Shown: positions 11,025 through 23,036 of the stretch, piece after piece
Layout of the letters: each line of letters opens with the position of its first letter
Position numbering within the stretch: position 1 is the first letter of the stretch
Assembly (NCBI GenBank): GCA_030323885.1
Contig: CM059203.1
Location: 558,001 to 622,000, forward strand
Source: Branchipolynoe longqiensis
Lineage: Eukaryota; Annelida; Polychaeta; Phyllodocida; Polynoidae
Length of the DNA stretch: 64,000 nucleotides
Direction of reading: 5' to 3'
Program-made: the position numbers and the translations under genes
The notes under the pieces: model-generated
Told to the model about the DNA's origin: nothing
What the model saw: only the letters and a program-made list of their open reading frames with translations
Database searches by the model: none

Positions 11025-11689
11025 TGTAATATGTCGGGACTCGGCCGTCTGAACCCCAAACATTACTATGCTCCACAGGTGTGTTCTGACAACTGTCTGT
11101 CAGTTCCCACCTGTGATTACTCTCAACAACTCATAAGGAAGAAAGGAAGACAAGTCGCGCAAGATTGACAGTGAAGAGGTTGTGCTTTATTGGCATCAAC
11201 TCCTGTTCACCTACTGGTGACCTATCACCCTCACTCCTTACCAACTGCCCACACAGATCCTCATGACTCTTGCTGGTGTATGTCAGAATCAGTGCCTACA
11301 TCCCATTGAACCGGAGTCCAATGGTTGTTGCACACAGCTCAGTGTCTTTGGAATAGATGTTGCTAGTTCGAGTGTAGAAAGTGGAGTCTCCTCCAAGAGT
11401 GCTTCATGTGGGGTCTGTGTGTCAGGTATAAGGAATGCAGGTGACTGGGCTCACACAGCCAGCCAATCAGACACCCTCTACAGCCTGGGTGGGCGATGCC
11501 CTAATAGGGGGCAGCTGTCACTCAACCCCAGCTGCAGGTGGTGTCCATAATGTATGCCGGATGGCTGGGTGTGCATGTCCATCAGACCCGTGATAACAGA
11601 TAGTTGCAGACAGTTACAATCAACATATATTAAAATGCTCTTCCCCTCCACTTGCATTCTTTCTGGTGCATGGAGGGAATATTTCCACA
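11025..11689 (-). mobile_element. Possible solo LTR
   Basis: On the minus strand the block starts 'TGTGGAAATATTCC' and ends 'CGACATATTACA', giving TG...CA ends, with a polyadenylation-like 'CCAATAAAGC' internally. The flanking five bases (GGAAT and ATAAT) do not match as a target duplication, so this stays tentative. A hairpin 'CACAGGTG'...'CACCTGTG' lies at 11074-11115. A 95-codon ORF inside shows no motif. Confidence 0.3.
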
Positions 11690-12127
11690 ATAATTAACTT
11701 TCTCTTAAATATGAACATCACATCACAATCTCAGTCGCTATGCCTAAATACATTTCCACATAGGCGCTTATGTCACAAAGCGAATGGGGCACCCATTGCT
11801 TCTCTGTTACATAATCATGGTCCCCACTGCGTCGCCCGAGAATAATAATGTTCTTGGCCAATATATAAATCCGAACCGAAAATCCGTATATTTTTACAGA
11901 ATGACTAATTAATAACTGAAACACGGCTATGGTTGAACATCGATATCGCACTCTGAGATCAAATCGGGCACGGTGCGTGCTGGTTTGACAGATCTCGTGT
12001 CCGAGTCGAGCTGAGCGCCTCGTGCATCATCAAATCGTCATCAATACGTCATAGGGCAATGGCGTGGGGGTGACAGGTAGCCGTCTGACATGAGAGCCCT
12101 CAGCCATGTTTGGTGGTCATTGATTAG
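11690..12127. other. No recognisable feature
   Basis: No repeat family, RNA or coding similarity seen. Confidence 0.5.
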
Positions 12128-12208
12128 CTGAGGGTTAAAGCTGCATAGTCCACCTGATTTCCCAGTGGGGCAGCACTATAACGTCGCCATGAGCGCGCAC
12201 TGTCACAT

Positions 12209-13107
12209 TTTTAACAATCAATCAATAGTTCCGTCCTCTAGTCGAGGGTTGGATGCAATGGTTCTCCACTTGTCCCGATGGTGTGCTGTTCTGATAGACT
12301 GTGAATAATTCAAGCCTGTCCACTGTGAAATATTTGTAAACCATGATGTTCTTGGTCTCCCTCTCCCTCTGCTGCCATTCACCTTCCCTTCCAACAATGT
12401 ACAGTATATTGAACTCTGACGAATGATGTGGCCAAAATAAATAAGTTTCTTTGTCTCTATAGTGGCAAACAAGCTTTTCTTATTTTTAATTTTTCTGAGA
12501 ACTTCTTTGTTGGTGATCTTCTTTGTCCATGATATTTTCATCATCCTTCGATAAGTCCACATCTCAAATGCTGCTAAGCGTTTGTACATTTTCTTAGAGG
12601 TTGTCCATGTCTCAGCCCCATACATTAGAGTAGACCACACATAACACTGAAGAATACGCTTCCTTGTTTGTATTAATATCTTACTTGATGTTAACACTCT
12701 ATACATTGTGGAGAATGTTGTTCGGGCTATTGTTATCCTTCTTTTAATTTCTTCCTCACATCTCTCATCATTTGTAATCTTTTGTCCGAGATATGTGAAT
12801 TTGGATACTTGTTCTATGTTTGTGCCATCTATGGTTATATTGACATTTGGTTTATCTGTCTTTTTACTTATAACCATTGTTTTGGTCTTCCTGGCATTCA
12901 TCTTCATGTTGAATAGTATTCCAACTTTATTGATTCTATTCACTATATCTTGTAGGTTTTTCTCACTGTCTGCTAGTATTACACTGTCATCGACATATCT
13001 AAAATTGTTGACGTTCATGCCAGCTATTGTCACTCCCTTGCAATCTTCAATGTGTCTGAAAATCATCTCTGCGTACAGGTTAAATAGACATGGTGACAAT
13101 ACACACC
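12209..13107 (-). mobile_element. 5'-truncated RTE-type LINE
   Basis: Minus-strand non-LTR element containing the second half of the reverse transcriptase and a short 3' end ('TAGTTCCGTCC' region, ending near 'TTTTTAACA' on the plus strand). A second fragment of the same 3' end lies at 62217-62408. The 5' truncation falls inside the RT at the 'GCVLSPCLFNLYAE' motif. Confidence 0.85.
12218..13099 (-). CDS. Reverse transcriptase fragment, RTE-like clade
   Basis: The 293-codon frame is uninterrupted. It begins in RT motif 4 ('SPCLFNLYAE'). The active-site box is 'FRYVDDSV' near residue 34, with Val in place of the usual Ala of YADD but both catalytic Asp kept. Next come 'KMNARKTKTMVIS' (motif 6 region), 'FTYLGQKI' (motif 7) and the thumb/C-terminal signature 'LMYGAETWT'. 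The C-terminus holds 'YFGHIIRQ' and 'GRGRPRTSW', typical of the clade often mis-annotated as craniofacial development protein 2-like. The enzyme primes cDNA at nicked target DNA. Endonuclease and RT motifs 1-3 are missing, so the fragment cannot act alone. The open frame suggests a fairly recent insertion. Confidence 0.85.
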   Translation of the reverse strand: MSPCLFNLYAEMIFRHIEDCKGVTIAGMNVNNFRYVDDSVILADSEKNLQDIVNRINKVGILFNMKMNARKTKTMVISKKTDKPNVNITIDGTNIEQVSKFTYLGQKITNDERCEEEIKRRITIARTTFSTMYRVLTSSKILIQTRKRILQCYVWSTLMYGAETWTTSKKMYKRLAAFEMWTYRRMMKISWTKKITNKEVLRKIKNKKSLFATIETKKLIYFGHIIRQSSIYCTLLEGKVNGSRGRGRPRTSWFTNISQWTGLNYSQSIRTAHHRDKWRTIASNPRLEDGTID

Positions 13108-13159
13108 CGATCCTGATATGACCTTAGATGTTGCTAGGACGTAAAACAACAGCAAAGAA

Positions 13160-14095
13160 ATCACAATCTATGTGTACACACTCACCTGTAAATACGCATC
13201 CTTGTACACACTGTGAACTTTAAACATACGCATCCTTGTACACACCTTGAACTGTAAACACACACATCCTTGTACACACCGTGAACTGTAAACATACACA
13301 TCCTTGTACACATACTGAACTGTAAACATACACATCCTTATATACACACTGAACTGTAAACACACACATCCTTGTACACACCATGAACTGTAAACACACA
13401 CATCCTTGTTCACACCGTGAACTGTAAACATACACATCGTTGTACACATACTGAACTGTAAACATACACATCCTTATATACACACTGAACTGTAAACACA
13501 CACATCCTTATATACACACTGAACTGTAAACACACACATCCTTGTACACACCGTGAACTGTAAACATACACACATCCTTGTACACACTGTGAACTGTAAA
13601 CATACACATCCTTGTACACACACTGAACTGTAAACATATGCATCCTTGTATACCCACTGAACTGTAAACATACGCATCCTTGTATACACACTGAACTGTA
13701 AACATACGCATCCTTGTATACACACTGAACTGTAAACATACACATCCTTGTACACACCGTAAACTGTAAACACACACATCCTTGTACACACTGTGAACTG
13801 TAAACATACACATCCTTGTACACACACTGAACTGTAAACATATGCATCCTTGTATACCCACTGAACTGTAAACATATGCATCCTTGTATACACACTGAAC
13901 TGTAAACATACACATCCTTGTACACACACTGAACTATAAACATATGCATCCTTGTATACACACTGAACTGTAAACATATGCATCCTTGTATACACACTGA
14001 ACTGTAAACATACACATCCTTGTACACACCATGAACTGTAAACATACACATCCTTGTACACACCGTGAACCTTAAACCTTGTGCCCACACACTGT
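13160..14095. repeat. 34-bp satellite, about 27 copies
   Basis: Unit contains 'CATCCTTGTACACACCGTGA' and 'ACTGTAAACATACA'; spacing 34 bp at 13267 and 13301. Two variants ('CACACCGTGAACTG' and 'TACACACTGAACTG') alternate irregularly. Long minus-strand frames (Phe-Thr-Val-Gln-Cys-Val-Tyr-Lys-Asp) come from the repeat. Confidence 0.95.
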
Positions 14096-14237
14096 GAACC
14101 TCAAACACTCTCCGACGTCCACGCGCCGTAAGCCTCACTCCCATCCCGCTCCCCAAAAGGTGCTGGTTCTCGGCGCGCCCAGGTGTCTGCCAAGTTATCG
14201 ACTTTTGGGCGCGAAAACGTGATGGCGCTGTAAGCAC

Positions 14238-14455
14238 CTCCCCGCCCCGTCCCGCCCCGTCCCGCCCCGTCCCGCCCCGTCCCGCCCCGCCCCGCCACGC
14301 CCCGCCCCGCCCGCCCCGCCCCGCCCGCCCCGCCCGCCCCGCCCCGCCCCGTGCCGGTGCGTGGCGCGAGAGGGGGCGGCTAGTAATCAGACCGTGGGTG
14401 TACGTGGGTGCGGGAGTAGACGGGGGGGGGGGGGGGGGGGCAGACATGAACTCTG
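14238..14455. repeat. GC-rich CCCGCCCCGT array and G-run
   Basis: 'CCCGCCCCGT' and shorter CCGCC units occupy 14238-14352, and a run of about 18 G lies near 14421-14438. The run length is probably unreliable. Bases 14100-14237 before it are a short unique GC-rich spacer. Confidence 0.85.
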
Positions 14456-14474
14456 TAGTCCATGCAGACAGCAT

Positions 14475-14880
14475 TATTGTATCCTGCCTCCCGGTTCGCC
14501 TGTCTGCTCTCATTATCTGCCCCCTTTCTGTCTGCTCTCATTATCTGCCCCTTTCTGTCTGCTCTCATTATCTGCTCACTTTCTCTCTGTTCCCGTTATT
14601 TGTTCCTATTATGTCTGCTCCCATTATGTCTGCTCCCATTCTTTCTGCCCCCTCTTCTCCCATTCTCTCTTCTCCCATTCTCTCTGCTCCCATTCTCTCT
14701 GCCCCCATTCGATCTGCTCCAATTCTCCCTGTTCCCATGCTCTCTGCTCCCATTCTTTCTGCCCCCTCTTCTCCCATGCTCTCTGCTCCCATGCTCTCTG
14801 CCCCCATTCTCTCTGCTCCCATTCTAAGTGCTCCCATTCCTTGTGCTCCTTCACTTTCTCTCTGCTCCCATTATTTCCAT
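14475..14880. repeat. Minisatellite CTCTCTGCTCCCATT
   Basis: Variants of 'TCTCTGCTCCCATTC' about 15-16 bp long, starting with 'GTCTGCTCTCATTATCTGCC'. Confidence 0.9.
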
Positions 14881-16650
14881 TATTTCTGCAGCCATCTTCT
14901 GCCTGCTCCCCTCATTCTCCTCTCTTCCTTCTGTTCTCCTCTGACGGCTCCTCACTGCTCTTCTCCTCACTTCTCTCCTTCCACTCTCCCCTCACCGCCC
15001 TTCTGCTCACTACCTACCCTCAACTAACACCTCGCTCCCCTCATACAACCATCCACTCTCCATCATATACCCCCACCCTCCTCCCCTCCCCACCCTCCCT
15101 TCTCCTCATCCCCCCACACTCCCCTCCCCCCTCCTCCTCCCCCCCTTCTCCTCCCCCCACCCTCCCTTCTCCTCCCCTCCCCTCCCTTCTCCTCCCCTCC
15201 CCACCCTCCCTTCTCCTCCCCTCCCCACCCTCCCTTCTCCTCCCTTCCCCCACCCTACCTTCTCCCCTCCCCCACCCTCCGTTCTCCCCCCTCGCCCTCC
15301 TCCTCATCTACCTGTCATCACCCATTCTTCTTTTTCGTGATGTTCCCCCTCACGCACAATCCCCTCACGTGCTTCCCTTCCCTCTCCTGCCGTCTTCCCC
15401 TCCGGCATTCCGGTCTCTTTCACCACCCAGGCCCTCTCTCGTACCCCGCTCTCGTACCCCCCTCGTACCCTCCGTACCCCTCCTCGTACCCCCCTCTCGT
15501 ACCCCCCCTCTTGTACCCCCCAGACTCGTACCTACCCCTCCTTCGTACCTCTCCCTCTATCGTAGCCCCCCTCTTCGTACACCTCCTATCATTCCACCCC
15601 ATCACGTCGCTACACCCACCCTTCTCGTAACCCCCTCTCGTACCCCCCTCTCGTACCCCACTCTCGTTACCCCCCTCTCGTACCCCCTCTTCCGTACCCC
15701 CTCTCTCGTACCCCCCTTCTCATACCCCTCTCGTACCCCCGCTGCTCGTACCCCCCTCTCCGTACCCCCTCCTCTCGACGACCCCCTGCTGTCGTAAAAA
15801 CCCCCTCTCGGACCCCCCTCCTCGGACCCCCTCTCCATACCCCCCTAGTCTCGTACCCCCCTCTTCATACCCTCTCCTCGTACCCACCTCATCATACCCC
15901 ACTCTCGTAACCCCAACTCCTCGTAACCCCACTCTCTGTAACCACCCCTCTGTCGTACCTTTCCCTCTCGTACACCCTGCACGTAACCCTGCCCTCATCG
16001 CCCCCCTCACTCGATACCTCCCTCTCGTACCTCCCTCTCGTTACCTCCCTTCGTCGTAGACCACCCCTCACTCGTTACCTCTCATCTCGTACCCACCGTC
16101 TCGTACCCCCCTCATGGCACCCTTCTCTCATTAGACCTCCCTCTCGTAATCCCCCTCTCGTACCCCCCACCCCCCCCTCATTCCTACCCCCCTCTCGTAC
16201 CCCCCCTCTCATAAACCCCGCCTCTCGTACTCCCCTCTCGCACAAACCCTCGTCGTGATCAACCCTTTATCATACAACCCCGTCTCCTCCTACCTGCCCC
16301 CACACCCCCCATTCTCGTTCCGCCATTCTTGTACCCCGCCCCCCTCTTCATTCCACACTCCCCTATCTACCCTCTCTCTACCTACCACCTCTGCCCGCTC
16401 TCGTACCCACCCCTCTCTCGGTGCTAGTTACCCCCCTCGTCCTTACTGAACTTTGTCTACTCGATACTACTCCCCTCCATCGTATGAACCCTCTCGGGAG
16501 TCTCGATGCGTTACCCCTCTTCATAGCCCCATGCCTGCTCGTACAATAACCATAATAGCAACCCATATTACAGCCCCTCTCCTAACATCGGCTACTACCC
16601 TCCCCTCTGATCGTTCCTCTTCGTACCCTCTACCCTAATCCTAGAATTAA
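14881..16650. repeat. C-rich, degenerate CCCCTCTCGTA array
   Basis: From 15440 the motif 'CCCCCTCTCGTACC' appears about every 12-14 bp with many indels; before that the sequence is CT-rich without a fixed unit. The G-depleted plus strand gives Pro/Ser-rich and Gly/Arg-rich frames that are not genes. Confidence 0.85.
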
Positions 16651-18640
16651 AACACCCCCCCTCGCTCTCTCTACCTGCCATGCTCCTCTTTCCTTATCAA
16701 TGTGCTCATCTAACCGCTCCCCGGTACCCATCCTCATCCAATACGCCCCTATACCACCTCTTCGGTCCAAATGTCACATTAACCCTCAAATAAAAAGTAT
16801 ACCATACAACTCAACCGGCCCTCTCTTTGTCGAACATGTTTTAGGTGCCTCCTCTCACCTCCCCAGCTCCTTACCCTAACAATCCAACCCCCGTCCTACC
16901 CCACCCATCCTTTCCTAAAACCCCTACCTCCCCTCTCCCCTACCCCCAAGACGGGCTAACCACACTCAGACCCCGCCCCTAACCTGACCCCCTTCCCCCC
17001 GCATGTTCCTACCCTCATACCAAGCACAACAACAAACCCCCTCTTCGTCCCTACCTTTCTCTACGCACGCGAAACAGAACCCCTTCAGGCACCCAACAAA
17101 AATGCTACACCCCTCTCCTAACCCCATTCCTATTTCTCTACCCGCCTCCTTTCTCGTAGCAATGCAATGTAAATACAAAACGTACCAAAAAGGTACAATA
17201 CGTAAAATGATATACACCCCTCGTCCTACTCCTGAGGTCTCCTATTCCCTACCCAACCCCCCTTTGCCCACCTCCCCCGATCTGCCTATCCGTGCGAAAT
17301 CAGATACACAAAATACAATAAAAATATACACGGGCTGAGCCATCCCTAACCCGACCTCTTAAATAACACCTCCCTACCACCCCCCCCGTACCCATACGCT
17401 GACGGACCAAAAAAGCTCCTACGCAATTTCACTACAAAAATAAACCACCCCCTTCGCGTACCACACCTACGGAAACAAACGACCGACCAGCCCCCTTCAC
17501 CTATCACACTCGCTCTCACCCACACCTACCGCCCCTGACCTGCCCCACTCACCCCCCCTCTACACTCACCCCCTCTGCTCATTCACCTCCACCCATCCCT
17601 ATCCACCAAAACTACCCTCGTCCTACTCACCCTCCCCCACACCCACCCACTCCTCCCACCCAGCCTCCACCCCTCCACCCACCCCCCACCGCTCTCACCT
17701 ACCCACGACAGCGTCCAAACCTTAACCAACGCCTACACACCCACGTACTCACCTCCCCCAGCGCAGCCCCCGACCACCTCGCTCCGTATCCAACCACGCC
17801 CAAGGCGGGAGCACCCACGGTAGCTAATTATTGGGCTCGAACCCCCACCCCGATCTCACACCAAACACCGTTGCCTTGCGCTACCTCCCCACCCTCCCCC
17901 ACTCCCCCCCACAACCACCGTCCCGCCCCTAGATCGCCGCACTCCTCTCTCCCCTGTCATCAACTAACCCCCCTTGGCCCCAACCACCCTGTACTCTCCA
18001 ACACTTCACCTCTCCTTGCTCCAGCCATCGATCCAACTCCCCCCTCCGCAAACTTCCCTCCAACCCCCCCCACCCATAACCCCATCCCGGGGGGACGCCC
18101 GGGCCCTCACTGCCCGCCTCGCCCTCCCCCCCCATCCGCCCACGGACCACCCACTCCCACCCCCCCCCCCCCGGGACCCCTTCCCCCACATCCCTCCTCT
18201 CCCCCCCACACCTACCACGCACTGGCCCACGAGACCACCCCCAAACCCCAACCCCCACACGTCTCCTTCCCCCGCCCTCTCCAAGGGCCCCTCCTCCACC
18301 TCCATGAACCTCCATACCGCCGCATACACCTCACCCCCCCCAACCTATCTACGGAGCACCTCCCCTCCCCCGACTACACACTATGACCACACAACCCCAT
18401 CCTACACCTCCCTGTTCTAACCTAGCCGAACCACCCCCCTACATCCTACCTACCACACACTCCTCACCGCACCTCCCCCCCGCCTCTCCTATAACCCCCC
18501 CCCCCCCACCTACCCCCTCCCCCCCCCACCCCCACCCACACCACATCCACCACCCCCCTCGCCCCCCCCCCCGGCCCCCCCCCCCACCCCCCCTTACACC
18601 ACACCCCGACATTGCAAGAGTGGTAGTATAGTTATGGAAG
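16651..18640. other. C/A-rich tract with decayed motif
   Basis: Composition stays C-rich, but the CTCTCGTA motif nearly vanishes and homopolymer C runs dominate. Possibly decayed array, possibly poor consensus. No gene supported. Confidence 0.6.
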
Positions 18641-20290
18641 AAGTCCCCCACCATCACCCCACCCCCCCCCCCCACCACCCCCCCACCACCACCCCACAAA
18701 CCATCACCCCCCACACCTCCCACCCCCCCCCGCCCCCCGCCCACCCCCCACACCACCCCCCCCCCCCCCCCCCCCCCCACCCCCACCCCCCCACACCTCC
18801 GGGGCTCTCCCCACGCACCCCCCTCCCCCGGCCGCCCAAACCCTACCCCCCTGTCGCCCCCCCCGCACCTTCCTACCCCCCCCTCTCGAACCTCCTCTTG
18901 TACCCCCCACATGACGCCCACCCTCTCCTACCCCCAACCCGTACCCCCTCTCGTAACCCCCTCTCTCCTACCCCCTCTTGTACCCCATTCATAGCCCCCC
19001 TCATGCCCCCCTCATCGTACCCCCCTCTCGTAAACCCTCTCGTAACCCCCCTCTCCTACCTCCCTCTCACTACCCCCACGACTCGTGGTACACCCCTCTC
19101 GTACCCCCCTCATCGTACCCCCTCTCAAGCACCCCACATGCCCCCTCTTCGTACCCCCCTCTCGTACCCCCTCTCGTAACCCCTCTCGTACCCCCCGCTC
19201 GTAACCCCCTCTCGTACCCCCCTCTCGTAACCCCCTCACATACCTCCCTCTCGTACCTCACTCTCGTACCCCCCTCTCGTACCTCCCTCTCGTAACCCCC
19301 TCTCGTACCCTCTTGTACCCCCCTCTCGTACCCCTTCTCGTACCCCCTCTCGTAACCCCTCTTGTACCCCCCTCTCGTACCCCCCTCTCGTACCTCCCTC
19401 TTCGTAACCCCCTCTCGTACCCCCCTCTCGTACCTCCCTCTCGTACCCCCTCTCGTACCCCCTCTCGTACCTCCCTCTCATAACCCCCTCTCGTAACCCC
19501 TCTCGTACCCCCGCTCGTACCCCCCCTCTCGTACCCCCTCTCGTACCCCCCTCTCGTACCCCTCTCTCGTACCCCCCTCTCGTACCCCCCTCTCGTACCT
19601 CCCTCTCGTACCCCCCTCTCGTCAACCCCTCTCGTACACCCCTGTCATACCCCCCTCTCATACCCCACTCTCGTACCCCCCTCATGCCCCCTCTCCTACC
19701 TCCCCTCTCGTACCCCCAACTCATACCCCCTCTCGTACTCCCCTCTCGTACCCCCTCTCGTACCCCCCTCATGCCCCCCTCTCGTACCACCCTCTCATAC
19801 CTCCCTCTCGTACCCCCCTCTCGTACCCCCCTCTCGTACCCCCCTCTCGTACCCCCCTCTCGTAACCCCCTCTCGTACCCCCTCTCATGCCCCCTCTCGT
19901 ACCCCCCTCTTCGTACTCCCCTCTCGCAACCATCTGTACACCCCTCTCCTACCACCCCCTCTCCTACCATCCCCCCCCCCCTCTCGTACCCCATTCTTGT
20001 ACCCCACCTCTCATTCCACACTCTCGTACCCCCTCCTCGTACCCCCCTCTCGTACCCCCCTCTCGTACCCCCCTCTCGTAGCCCACTCTCGTACCCCCCC
20101 TCATGCCCCCTCTCGTACCACCCTCTTCGTACCTCCCTCTCGTTACCCCCCTCTCGTACCCCACTCTCGTACCCCCCCTCATGCCCCCCCTCTCCTACCA
20201 CCTCGTTTCGTACACCCCTATCATACCCCCCTCTTGTACCCCACTCTCGTACTACCTCTCTCTTACCCTCCCTCTCCTACCCCCCGCCCT
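18641..20290. repeat. Crisp CCCCTCTCGTACC array
   Basis: After a poly-C stretch (18641-18880), the 12-14 bp motif 'CCCCCTCTCGTACC' is dense and regular from 18950 to about 20280. Same motif as 15440-16450. Confidence 0.9.
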
Positions 20291-20404
20291 CATACCGCCT
20301 TGGCCTCTCCCTCACATGTCGGGTGGCATTGATCATTGACCGATCAGGGTGTTGCACGTGAGTAGAGACTGCGGTGCGTCAGCACGGCACCAGCCACTGG
20401 AGGC

Positions 20405-20590
20405 GCCCGGGAGAGGGGGGGTAGGGGGGCGGAGGGGGTGACAGGGGAGGGGTTGGGGATGGGGGGGGGGGAGGTAGGGGAGGGGGAGGTAGGGGAGGGG
20501 GTAGAGGAGAGGGGGATGGGGGAGGAGGGGGAGTGGGTGAGGGAAGGGAGGCAAAGAGGGGGAGTGGGAGGGGTGGGGGAGGTATAGACC
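20405..20590. repeat. G-rich tract
   Basis: 'GGGAGGTAGGGGAGGGGGAG' type sequence on the plus strand, the opposite skew to the 5-kb C-rich block just before it. It has many G-runs of 3 or more and could form quadruplexes. Confidence 0.8.
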
Positions 20591-20659
20591 TATTTCACGC
20601 ATACGTCAGCACAGGTATCTAGGTCAGTGCGTGCGCTGTTTGGCTGCAGGACGACACAC

Positions 20660-21490
20660 TGTCATACTGCAAACTCAACGGCTATGAGTAATCTTCATAG
20701 AGAAAAGGGGAAATATCCCTAAAACCACACCACTTAGAAACAATCTGCTTGGAACACGTATAGAAAACATATTCAACAAACAGATTATATTAAATTTAAA
20801 CGGTTAGGGTTCTGCATTTCTATTAATTTTGAATAAAATTCACATTTTGAACTGCGCGTATCGGCAAACTCAATGCAAACTCAATGGCTATGAGCAATCT
20901 TCATAGAGAAAAGGTGAAATATCCCTAAAACCGCACCAGTTAGAAACAAACTGCTTGGAACACATATAAAAAACATATTCAACAAACAGATTATATTAAA
21001 TTTATAAGTTTAGGGTTTTGCATTTCTATTAATTTTGAATAAAATTGACATATTGAACTGCACGTATCGGCAAACTCAATGCATTGTCAATGGCTGTGAG
21101 CAATCTTCATACAGAAAAAGTGAAATATCTCTAAACCTACAACACCTAGAAACAAACCATTTGGAACTCATATAGAAAACATATTCATTGAACAGATTAT
21201 ATTAAATTTATATGGTTAGGTTTCTGCATTTCTATTAATTTTGAATAAAATTTACATTTTGAACTGCGTGTATTGGCAAACTCACTGCATTGTCAATGGC
21301 CGTGAGCAATCTTCATACAGAAACAGTGAAATATCTCTAAAACCACACAACCTAGAAACAAACTGCTTGGAACACATATAGAAAACATATTCACCGAACA
21401 GATTATATTAAATTTATATGTTTAGACTTCTGCTTTTCTATTAATTTTGAATAAAATAGACGTTTTGCACTGCGCGTATCGGCAAACTCA
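20660..21490. repeat. 206-bp AT-rich satellite, 4 copies
   Basis: 'GAGCAATCTTCATA' recurs at 20686, 20892, 21098 and 21304, exactly 206 bp apart. Copies share 'AACAGATTATATTAAATTTA' and 'TTCTATTAATTTTGAATAAA'. No ORF. Confidence 0.95.
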
Positions 21491-21633
21491 ATGGCAGTGT
21501 GCATTCGTTTTGCAGCCAAGCTGCGCGCGCATACACGACGTTTATAAACATTGAAAGGGGTCTATAGTGCGGGATGTAGCGGGTATAGTTGGACGCACCT
21601 GGTAGAGGTGTTGAGAACGTCCACGTCACGTGA

Positions 21634-22110
21634 CTACAGGCTACACTTGTATCCAGTATGTGGTGGACATCACACATGCACACACATCACACATGCATGG
21701 ACATATCACATGTCAGGTGTCTACAGGCTGCACTTGTACCCGGTATGTGGTGGACATCATACATGCACACACATCACATATACACACATATCACATGTCA
21801 CGTGACTACAGGCTGCACTTGTACCCAGTATGTGGTGGACATTACACATGCACACACACATCACACATGCATGCACACATGACATGTCACGTGTCTACAG
21901 GCTGCACGTGTACCCGGTATGTGGTGGACATCACACATGCACACACATCACATATACACACATATCACATGTCACGTGACTACAGGCTGCACTTGTACCC
22001 AGTATGTGGTGGACATTACACATGCACACACACATCACACATGCATGCACACATGACATGTCACGTGTCTACAGGCTGCACGTGTACCCGGTATGTGGGG
22101 GACATCACAC
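21634..22110. repeat. 87-bp satellite in a two-unit higher-order pattern
   Basis: 'CTACAGGCTGCAC' or a close variant recurs at 21634, 21721, 21806, 21895, 21980 and 22069 (87, 85, 89, 85, 89 bp). Units preceded by 'CACGTGACTACAGG' and 'CACGTGTCTACAGG' alternate, giving a dimer of about 174 bp. Confidence 0.9.
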
Positions 22111-22425
22111 ATGCACACACATCACACACCCACATTACACACTCAAACCACCCATCCAGATCACACACATAGTACCCACCTACATCACACACACCCAGAT
22201 CACACACACATACTACACACATCACACATCCATATAACACATCACACATACACATCCACATCACACGAACCCGCATCAGACACTCACATCACACACATCC
22301 ATATCACCACACACATATTACCCCTACCCATATCAATCCTCCCCATATCACCCCACACATATCACCCCCCCCCCCACACACACACATATCACCGCCACAC
22401 ACATATCACCCCACCCCCACACTAA
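22111..22425. repeat. CA-rich simple repeat
   Basis: 'CACACACATCACACACCCAC' type low-complexity sequence continuing from the 87-bp array. Confidence 0.85.
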
Positions 22426-22552
22426 CGCCGCGCCCCACATCATTCCCGACCTCTTTGTGGGAGGAAATGACGTAGATTAGAGCTAAGCATAAATCCATCT
22501 TTATTACCTAAAAGGTTCTGCAGTGTCTACAAGTAGTCAGGTTCTAAACACT

Positions 22553-22870
22553 TATGTGCCTGTCACACTATGACGGATTGAGCAATGGACAGAACTGGAC
22601 AAAGAATATTCTAGTCCGATGTTATTCGGTCTTGAAATGTATCGATTATGTAACGGACGGGTAACGGACATGTAATGGATATGGAACGGATGGGAATGGA
22701 CCTGGAACGGATGGGGGAATGGATGGTAATGGATAATAACCGCATAGGTCAGTCTGGCACAATACGTTACAAGTTTTGTGCATGCTCAAAACTTGTAACG
22801 GATCATGCCGGATATCAATGGATATGCAACGGATATGCAACGGTCACAAACCAGACTTTGCCGGATATCA
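22553..22870. mobile_element. MITE M2-like fragment
   Basis: 'GTGCCTGTCACACTATGACG' matches the M2 tip at 39518. The interior consists of short 'AACGGATATG' type repeats with inverted copies ('AAAACTTGTAACGGATCATG' against 'CGTTACAAGTTTTG'). The right tip is not recognisable. Confidence 0.5.
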
Positions 22871-23036
22871 ACAGACTTTGTTCGGTTTCTTTCCATTTCC
22901 CCAATCAGGTGATATGTGACAGAGCCTTTAGTCAAGTTGAGTCAACTGGCTGGGGCTCTCTTAGTCTCTATCAAAGCTGCTGGTTCCAGTGTGGATCGTA
23001 CACATCGCCACATTTCAAATTAAAGCTCTTGTTAAT

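Larger units (their letters stand above)
12130..13155 (+). mobile_element. SINE1 copy split by an RTE-type LINE
   Basis: The left part (12150-12208) reads 'CCCAGTGGGGCAGCACTATA' and ends 'GCGCGCACTGTCACA'. The right part (about 13108-13155) resumes at 'CCTGATATGACCTTAGATGT' and runs into the tail. About 13 bases of consensus between them are missing, so the LINE inserted with a small target deletion. Bases 12131-12147 are an M1-like tip ('TTAAAGCTGCATAGTCC'). Confidence 0.75.

Noticed and set aside
11263..11550. 95-codon Cys-containing ORF
   Set aside because: Inside a possible LTR, no domain or splice support.
13410..14513. 367-codon minus-strand ORF
   Set aside because: Runs through the 34-bp array and GC-rich repeats; repeated Phe-Thr-Val-Gln-Cys pattern only.
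14361..20361. Pro/Ser-rich and Gly/Arg-rich ORFs
   Set aside because: Composition effect of the C-rich CCCCTCTCGTA block.
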